Of a DNA stretch of 64,000 nucleotides, positions 57,929-64,000 are shown one piece after another. Under the pieces are notes generated by a model. The model was given only the letters and a program-made list of their open reading frames with translations. It was not told the DNA's origin and did not search any database. Origin of the DNA: Carettochelys insculpta (lineage: Eukaryota; Chordata; Testudines; Carettochelyidae). Both the position numbers and the translations under genes were made by a program. The stretch is from the NCBI RefSeq assembly GCF_033958435.1, contig NC_134147.1, forward strand, positions 48,106,001-48,170,000, in the 5' to 3' direction. Each line of letters begins with the position of its first letter. Position 1 is the first letter of the stretch.

Positions 57929-58566
57929 CGTGACAATTTCCCCTGTCAGTCCCTGCACTTCCTGGTGGCTCTCTGTTGTGCTTCAGAGACTCACGGAGAC
58001 TCCTTAACTGCCCAGGCCTTTCCAGAGGCAGGTGTCTCCGCTTAGTGAGCCATCCTCATCATAGGCAAGTCCAGAATGGGGAGAAAAAAGCCAGTCCCCT
58101 TGCAGGCCCTCGCCTACTCCAGTGGAGTAACCCTCTGGGGAAGTGTGGGAGAAGTCCAGACCACCCTCTACCCTGGACTCCAATCCAGGGTCCCTAAAAG
58201 GACAAGCAGTAGCTGGCAGGGCCTTCACCCCTGCCCCAATGTAGCAGACTCACCCTGGGCCACTTCACCCACCACTTCCCCACAGTACCTTCTTGCTCTG
58301 CTCCCACCTTCTCTCTGGTGCACCTTCCAAAACCTTCCCCCCTGCTACCAGGCAGGGAGCTTTTTACACGGCATCCAGGGCCTCAGCTGTGGATGATTCC
58401 TAAGGAGGCCCTAGCTGCCTGCCCTAATTAGGCTCACTCAGGGAACAGAAAAACATTATCCCACCACCCGGCATATCTGCCTTCTAGAAGGCTCCTGCAT
58501 GCCCACTTTCCCCGGTATCTCCAATATGAGAAGGCTCCTGCAGCCTACAGGCAGCAGTCTGCCACA
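57927..58566 (-). repeat. Probable LTR fragment of a Gypsy-type or similar element
   Basis: Read on the minus strand it starts TGTGGCAGACTGCTGCC at 58566 and contains CTGGATGCCGTGTAAAAAGC and a GGGACCCTGGATTGGAGTCC-type block. I recall such sequences in LTRs of turtle Gypsy-like elements. Microsatellites border both sides, hiding ends and TSD. No internal coding region is present. Confidence 0.4.
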
Positions 58567-58572
58567 ATATTA

Positions 58573-58598
58573 TACACACACACACACACACACACACA
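58573..58598. repeat. (CA)n microsatellite
   Basis: Thirteen or so AC units directly beside the end of the LTR-like stretch. Confidence 0.95.
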
Positions 58599-59439
58599 AA
58601 TCATCAGTACAAATGAGAAAATGAACAATTGTTTGGGGTAGGAGTTTGCATGCAGCACATTTTGTGATGTGTTGGAGTTGACTGGCATTTTTCATTTTGA
58701 TTTGGTAACTTGCTTTGATCAGTCTGTTTTCACTTGCGGCTACTGGCGTCCTACTTTTTGTACTTAATGAAACACTTGTGTTTATTGTAGAGCTCAGTGC
58801 GGATGGTTGTCGCTAGGGGGAGGCATCCAGTCATTGTGCATGTCTCTCTTTGGTTGATGGGGAGGGCCATCTTTGTGACCTTTCTCTATGTGTAGCTTTT
58901 GCACAGAGAGGAATGGATTTGTTTGGGGTTTGGCTCCTGGGTGCCGTCAAGCACACGAACCATGATTTGGTCACAGGCATCCATGGAAGCATGACTCCTT
59001 ATGTCACCCCAGAGAAGATAACCCTGTCAGAAAATTTCCCACTGCCTTGTGGGTAGGTTTGGGAGATCCAAAGACTATGGGAGTAAACCCAGAGAGAAAA
59101 GCCGGAATGGAGACCCTAAGTTGGTTATCTGGGAGGATTCACCAAACCCGCTTTATGGCATCTCCTTGCAGTCACCTCAGTTCCAAACGTACTAACTTCT
59201 GTCTTTCCGTTAGATTCAACTGAGGCAACTGAGAGAGGGATAGTGCCACTTGGGCAATGCACTTGCTCCAAACACTAGCCCAGGCAATGCAGCATGTAAC
59301 AGAGTGTCAAATGGAGAGGACAGCCCACCCTTGCTGACAGCATGGAAACAACATGGGAAGTGGCAGTTATGGATTATAAGCACTCCTCAACTGGCAAGGA
59401 CACCACCGTGGGTCAATTTTGTGGTTGGGAAGAGTCATC
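58599..59439. other. Unassigned DNA
   Basis: No clear features. The last 200 bp may belong to the 5' UTR of the LINE that follows. Confidence 0.4.
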
Positions 59440-61095
59440 GTGCTCTACTGGTCAGCTACCGCCCGCCTCAAGCCAAGCAACCCCTGGTCAATGAGGTGCT
59501 GACCTGCCACATCTGCCTTCCTCATTGGGTGCATGGGGACAGACCAAAAATCGAAAAGTAGATGTAAATGACATACCTGCCAAAAAGCAAAATAATAAAT
59601 CAACTTGTCTCTGGCTCAGTAGCTGGAATGTGTAGACCATGCGCCTGGGACTTGAATCTGCCCATGACCTTATGAATACTGACTCAATATGCAAAACAGC
59701 AGTCATAGATCAACAGCTACACAAATGAAACGTCAACATTGCTGCTCTCCAGGAAACCAGGCTGGCAGGTGCTGGGTCAGTGAAAGAAACCAACTACACT
59801 TTCTCCTGAACGGGCATGAGTTCATAGGAACACCACCTCTACGGAGTTGCATTTGCTGGTCAGAACAATCTGCTGAAATCTATCAATATGCCCACAGCTG
59901 AATCAGAACATATTATATTCCTGAAGCTCTGCACCAAGACAGGATATGTCAACATCATCTGTGCTTATGCACCCACATTGGCATCATTCACCAAAGACAA
60001 GGACCACTTTTACTACAATCTTCAGAAAGTTATCAACTCCTTTCCAAGTGGCAAACAACTGTACATCCTTGGTGACTTCAGTGCAAGAGCTGGATGAGAC
60101 CATCAGCCCTGGCCCATCTGCCTCGGTCATCGCAGCATTGGGAAAATGAACAAATATGGTCAAAGACTTCTCGAATTCAGCTCTCAGAATCAGTTCTGCA
60201 TCACTAATACTTTCTTTAACTTGAAAGAGTGTCACAAGGTTTCATGGCACCACCCCAGATCTGGTCACTGGCATCAACTTGACCTTGTACTGGTATGCAG
60301 GAAACATCTCAATGCCATCCAAATTACATGCACATATCACAGGACAGGTTGTGACCCCGATCACACTTTAATCACCAGCTGAGTGAAAATTGTCTTAAAG
60401 AAAGTCTGTATGACAAAGGAATGCAATAAGCCAAAAATCAATACCCTCAATAGCAGAGATGCACTGAAATGCTCTGTCTTCACAGATGATCTTACTTGCA
60501 AAATGGAACACAAACCTCACCAACAAACCATTGATCAAACATGGTCCATGCTGAGAGATGCAATATACAAACGTACCAAATCTGCCTTTGGAACATGTAA
60601 ATTCTCTAACAAAGATTTCAAAGCACAAGAGATAAACTTCAACACACAAGATCAGTTCTTCAGCGAGAATCCAAGCAGTGTGCAAACAAGCATTGGGACG
60701 ATCTATGTTTTAACTTTCAAAAGACATTTGATTTGGGTGACCTGACAACCATGCATGGTAATACTGAAGAAAGCACTCAGATCAAAATCACCAAAGTTGC
60801 CCCACTGAAGTATCCTAAATATCTCTTAGGAGGATAGGCAGATGAACACTAGCCTCCTGGAAGGATTGAACATGACCAGAATTGAAGCCATTATCATTCA
60901 TCAACAACTTCACCGGTCATGTGGTTCGGATGTCTGATCAGCACCTCCCAGAATAGATTCTGTTTCTGAACTGGAGGAAGAACAGAAGAGCACTGGGGCC
61001 TGACGAAGCAATATAAGGACATGTTGAAGGCATACATGAAAAAGTGCAGCATCGGTGTCAACACTTGGAACAACCTGGCCCAAGACTACAAGATC
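59440..61095 (+). pseudogene. LINE with APE endonuclease, RT largely deleted
   Basis: The endonuclease reads NVNIAALQETRLAGAG (QETR motif), then YVNIICAYAPTLASFTKDKD, KQLYILGDFSARAG, KVSWHHPRSGHWHQLDLVLV (W-x-HP...QLD) and TGCDPDHTLITS (DH motif), all in the order expected of the domain, with a few stops. It continues KPKINTLNSRDALKC. Most of the RT is missing. The last 200 bp (60880-61090) resume with decayed GHVVRMSDQHLP-like and LGTTWPKTTR-like text, equal to the region before the tail at 6739-7024. Function by family: target nicking for retrotransposition. Confidence 0.82.
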
Positions 61096-61165
61096 CATGG
61101 ACTATAAGATGGATAGAAAGCTGGCTTGACGGTCAGGACCAACAGGTAGTGGTCAAGGACTCAAG

Positions 61166-61587
61166 GGCCGTGTCTACACGTGCCCCAAACTTCGATGGCC
61201 ATTTCGAAGTTTACTAATGAAGCACTGAAATGCATATTCAGCGCTTCATTAGCATGCGGGTGGCAGCAGCGCTTCGGAATTGATGCGCCTTGCCGCTGCG
61301 CGGCGCGTCCAGACGGGGCTCCTTTTCGAAAGGGCCCCGCCTATTTCAAAGTCCCCTTATTCCCATGAGCTTATGGGAATAAGGGGACTTCGAAGTAGGT
61401 GGCTTCCTTTCGAAAAGGAGCCCCGTCTGGACGCGCCGCGCGGCGGCAAGGCACGTCAATTTCGAAGCGCTGCTGCCACCCGCATGCTAATGAAGCGCTG
61501 AATATGCATTTCAGCGCTTCATTAGTAAACTTCGAAATGGCCATTTGCATGGCCATTTCGAAGTTTGGGGCACGTGTAGACATAGCC
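61166..61587. mobile_element. Palindromic Harbinger-like MITE, copy 2 (near-perfect hairpin)
   Basis: The ends are GGCCGTGTCTACACGTGCCC and its inverse GGGCACGTGTAGACATAGCC. The two arms of about 205 bp pair almost throughout (TTCGAAATGGCC, GCGCTTCATTAGCATGCGGG, CGCGGCGCGTCCAGACGGGG, CCCCTTATTCCCAT) around a short centre at about 61372-61376. Flanks aag/aat differ by one base. It sits inside a CR1 LINE and is less diverged than copy 1. Confidence 0.92.
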
Positions 61588-61760
61588 AATATCTGAATGG
61601 CAGTTGGTTCTGAGGCTGGTGGTGTTCAACATCTTTATTGAAGATGAGGGACCAGATTGCACTGTCAGCAAGTTTGCAGACAACACTGAGCTAGGGGGTA
61701 AAGGTAGATAGGACCCAGAGTGACCTGGATGAATTAGATGATTGGGCCAAAAGAAATCTG

Positions 61761-62068
61761 ATGCAGTCCGGCAAGGAAAAGTGTAGAGTCCTGCACTTGG
61801 GACAGAAGAACCCCAAACATTGTTATAGGCTGAGGACTGACAGGCTAAGCAGCAGTACAGAGGAAAGAGACCTAGGGGTTATGGTGGATGAAAGGCTGGA
61901 TATGAGTAAACAGCGTGCCCTTGTAGCCAAGAAGGCTAATGGCATATTAGGGTGCGTTAAGAGGAGCATTGAAAGCAAATCGAGAGAAGTGGCTGTTCCC
62001 CTCTATTCAGCGCTGGTGAGGCCACATTTGGAATATTGTGTCCAGTTTTGGGCCCCCCCAGTATAAAA
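61761..62068 (+). pseudogene. CR1 RT C-terminal region
   Basis: One open frame carries [68 protein letters not shown] and QFWAPPV, followed by a one-base shift into [15 protein letters not shown] sequence. It is the most conserved stretch of this CR1 copy. The text is 80-90% similar in order to the antisense copy at 7976-8250, so both belong to one CR1 subfamily. Confidence 0.88.
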
Positions 62069-62359
62069 AGGATGTGGATGTGCTGGAGCAGATTCAGCGA
62101 ACGGCAACAAAAGTGATTAAGGCTAGAGCACATGACCTATGAGGAGAGGCTGAGGAATTTGGACTTATTTAGAAGAGAAGACTGAGAAGAGAAGACTGAG
62201 GGGTGATTTAATGGCAGTCTTCAACTTCCTGAAGGGGAGCTCTAAAGAGGATGGAGAGAAACTGTTCTCAGTGGTGACAGAGGGTAGAACAAGGAGCAAT
62301 AGTCTGAAGTTACAGAAGAAAAGGAGTAGATTGGGTATTAAGAAAAACTACTTCTCCAG

Positions 62360-62567
62360 GGCCATGTCTACACTAGCCCCAAACTTCGAAATGGCCATTC
62401 AAATGGCCATTTTGAAGTTTACTAATGAAGCGCTGAAATGCATATACAGCGCTTCATTAGCATGCGGGCGGCTGCGGCACTTCGAAATTGACGCGGCTGG
62501 TCCCGACGGGGCTCCTTTTCGAAAGGACACCGCCTACTTCGAAGCCCCCTTATTCCTTCTGCTCATG
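62360..62567. mobile_element. Palindromic Harbinger-like MITE, copy 3, truncated at its centre
   Basis: It starts GGCCATGTCTACACTAGCCC, then AACTTCGAAATGGCC, TACTAATGAAGCGCTGAA, GCGGGCGGCTGCGGCACTTC, up to CTTATTCCTTCTGCTCATG. The second arm is absent; GC-rich unique DNA follows directly. The missing arm and the missing CR1 3' end suggest one deletion at the CpG-island edge. Confidence 0.85.
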
Positions 62568-63162
62568 CCGCCTGGGAGACAAGCCGAGGCCCGGCCCAGC
62601 GCCTTCGGACCCAGCGCTCGGAGATCCCCGCTCTGGCGGGCCCAGCACTGCTGCCAACGGTCACCCGAGGCCAGGGGGCAGGGGCCAGTCAGAGCAGCCC
62701 GGGCAGCCCCAGGCCCCTCGCCGCTCCCGGCGTGGGGTGGTGCGGAGCTAGGAGAAGAAGGAAGCTAATAGCTGCTGTGCCCCAGTACTGGTCCTTCGCC
62801 GTTACTTCCGCCCAGCCTCGGCAGCCCCACCGCCCCGCCCCGCCCCGCCCCGGGCTGTGCCCGCGAAGAGGAGGGCGCTCAGCCCACCTGGGAGCGCGCT
62901 GCGGACGCTGCTTGCCGGGCGGCTGGAGGAGCCAGGGAGGGCGGGGGCGGGCTCCCGCCGGCGGACACCTCAGGCACTCGACTCCTCCTCCGCGCCGCCC
63001 CTCGCCGTTTGGAACGGGAGGGCGGGAAGCGCCCACAGAAGCAGGCTCCGCCCCCGCGCGGCCACTGGCTCGCGCTCGCGCTCGCGCTCCCTCCCTGAGG
63101 CGCAGGCGCAGCGAGTAACTAGTGCCGCGGACGCAGGTTCCGTTGTGACGTGGTTCCCCCAG
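62568..63162 (+). promoter_or_regulatory. CpG-island promoter of an unidentified host gene
   Basis: CpG density and GC content rise sharply after the MITE. Candidate sites: ETS-like ACTTCCGCC (62804-62812), a run of four GC boxes CCGCCCCGCCCCGCCCCGCC (62830-62853), NRF1-like GGCGCAGGCGCA (63099-63110), and CRE-like TGACGTGG (63146-63153). There is no TATA box. The combination is that of a broadly expressed, TATA-less vertebrate promoter. Direction is inferred from the plus-strand splice donor at 63163. A divergent minus-strand transcript is also possible. Confidence 0.7.
63090..63162 (+). other. Putative non-coding first exon ending at a 5' splice site
   Basis: CCCCCAG|GTGAGG places a strong donor (consensus MAG|GTRAGT) at 63162/63163, immediately downstream of the CRE-like and NRF1-like sites. 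No ATG with a credible reading frame lies in these bases, so it would be 5' UTR. The transcription start is a guess; only the donor is visible. The gene body would lie to the right of the window. Confidence 0.45.
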
Positions 63163-63193
63163 GTGAGGCGGCGCCTCACCCCCCACGTAGACA

Positions 63194-63545
63194 GCCCCAG
63201 CTCAGCCGCTCCCCGAAACGCCGCAGGTCAGGCGCGCCCCCGCGTAACTCACCAGCTGAGCCCCCCAGTAGGTGTACCCCGAAACGCCGCCCCAGCTGAG
63301 CACCCCGGAGGCGAGGCGCACCCCTGTGCACTGCCGCAGCTGAAACCCGCAGGGGGTGAAGTATACCCTGGTGCAGTGCCCTAGCCGAACCTCCCGTAGC
63401 TGAGGCGCACCCCCCCAAGTACATTGCCCCAGCTGAGTACCTCTGTGAGTGATGCCCGCCCCCCCACATGTACTGCCCTAGTTGAGCACCCATAGGTGAG
63501 GTGCACACACACTGCCCCTGCTGAACACTCCTGTGACATGTATAC
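63194..63545. repeat. Degenerate minisatellite of about 45-bp units
   Basis: Units start near 63194, 63250, 63289, 63333, 63378, 63426, 63475 and 63514 with GCC(C/G)(C/T)AG(C/T)(T/C)GA, and most end (G/A)GG(T/C)GAGGCGCACCCC-like, then (G/A)CACT. Unit length varies from 39 to 56 bp. Each repeats a GGTGAGGCG-like word similar to the splice donor at 63163. GC content decays from left to right, as CpG loss would give. Confidence 0.75.
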
Positions 63546-64000
63546 ACACTCCCTTCACATTTCCATGGGTTAGAGCTCCTGCCTTGACACACATGGTCCA
63601 TAGCGCCCCTCACACTTCCCCATGGGAGACCCCCTCATCTCCTTCGTAGGTTTCCTAGAGGCGAGAGAGTCAGGTGCAATGTGTCCCTCCACCACAGTGC
63701 CCTAGTGTGAAATTCTTATGCACTCCCCAAGGTGAAAACCCCCTATCTCCTCCCACCCCCTTGGTGAGACTTTGTTTGGTGATGTCTCCGCCGCAACCCC
63801 CCATGATTGCCACATGAGAACACCTTTCAGACCTGTCCCTCCTGCCCCCATAATTCCCTGTATGAGCTTTTCTGTCCTGCTGCCAGTGGGTGACTTTGGA
63901 ATATTAACACTCTCAGAAGTGCATTTGGGGATGAGTAGTTCAGCCATTCTTCATTATTGCTATGGAAACGTGTTTTGTCATTGGGAGGGGGTACTTTATA
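63546..64000. other. Unassigned DNA, presumed intron 1
   Basis: Pyrimidine-rich, moderately GC-rich; possibly more decayed repeat units near 63690-63760 (GTGCCCTAGTGTGAAA). No exon recognised. Confidence 0.35.

Larger units (their letters stand above)
61096..62359 (+). mobile_element. CR1 LINE, 5'-truncated, split by a MITE
   Basis: It begins with the decayed W-x-x-S-W-L-D-G block at about 61105, is interrupted by the palindromic MITE (61166-61587), and resumes with VVFNIFIEDEGPDCT-like text, KFADNTELG (motif C, second Asp to Asn) and the C-terminal half of RT. It stops at 62359, in CTTCTCCAG, where a second MITE is inserted. The 3' UTR and CR1 octamers beyond are missing. Confidence 0.88.

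Noticed and set aside
58076..58396. 106-codon ORF as a host exon
   Set aside because: It lies in an LTR-like stretch between two CA microsatellites and has no domain or splice signals that I could support.
62689..63186. Long ORFs on both strands in the CpG island (up to 175 codons)
   Set aside because: High GC removes stops by chance; they are Ala/Pro/Arg/Gly-rich, overlap on opposite strands, cross the splice donor and have no domain.

Overview
This looks like repeat-rich, non-coding nuclear DNA from a vertebrate, most likely a turtle or a close reptile relative. The reasons are CR1-clade LINEs with the sauropsid-type 3' end, a Penelope-like element (PLE) with a GIY-YIG endonuclease, a retroelement with inverted termini and a DIRS-type gag, and many PIF/Harbinger elements whose ends read like GGCTACGTCTACACGTG. 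There are no bacterial operons. I could not recognise an exon of a known host protein. The species call rests on repeat families remembered, not searched.

Layout. 1-1239: 5' half of a Harbinger transposon (A) on the minus strand, cut by the window edge. 2676-3111: palindromic Harbinger-like MITE. 4107-7215: antisense CR1-type 3' end split by a complete 2.2-kb Harbinger element (B, 4425-6618, TSD tct) and by a 331-bp LINE tail (6696-7026, 13-bp TSD). 7562-8492: 5'-truncated antisense CR1. 8560-9905: decayed RT of another LINE. 9.9-25 kb: mostly unassigned DNA with a small hAT MITE (14021-14147), two palindromic PLE dimers (16832-17009, 23915-24128), gag-like and ancient SINE/LINE pieces. 25-44 kb: a DIRS-like terminal unit, a third PLE dimer (28385-28567), Harbinger element C (37390-39570), hAT-type repeats, and a 100-bp PLE unit (43946-44045). 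44850-47215: CR1-type LINE with endonuclease and RT remnants. 51619-55785: DIRS-like element with inverted termini, interrupted by a 5'-truncated PLE (53389-54319, 12-bp TSD). 56505-57201: internally deleted Harbinger element (D) of the A family. 59440-61095: LINE with an APE endonuclease. 61096-62359: CR1 with a perfect-fold MITE inside and another at its 3' edge. 62568-63162: CpG island with GC boxes and ETS-, NRF1- and CRE-like sites, ending at a good 5' splice site; this is the one strong sign of a host gene. 63163-63550: a decayed tandem repeat downstream of that splice site.

How the parts relate. Harbinger elements A, B and C encode HARBI1-like DDE nucleases, all disabled. Element D and the TTCGAA-rich palindromes have matching ends and could have been moved by such a transposase. 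The same LINE family appears as an endonuclease half, an RT half and an intact C-terminal tail in three places. The most unusual structures are the PLE-derived palindromes: three independent insertions with 11-13 bp target duplications, each joining a longer and a shorter copy of the PLE 3' end head to head. A fourth insertion is a single 100-bp unit that starts just before a hammerhead-ribozyme-like motif.
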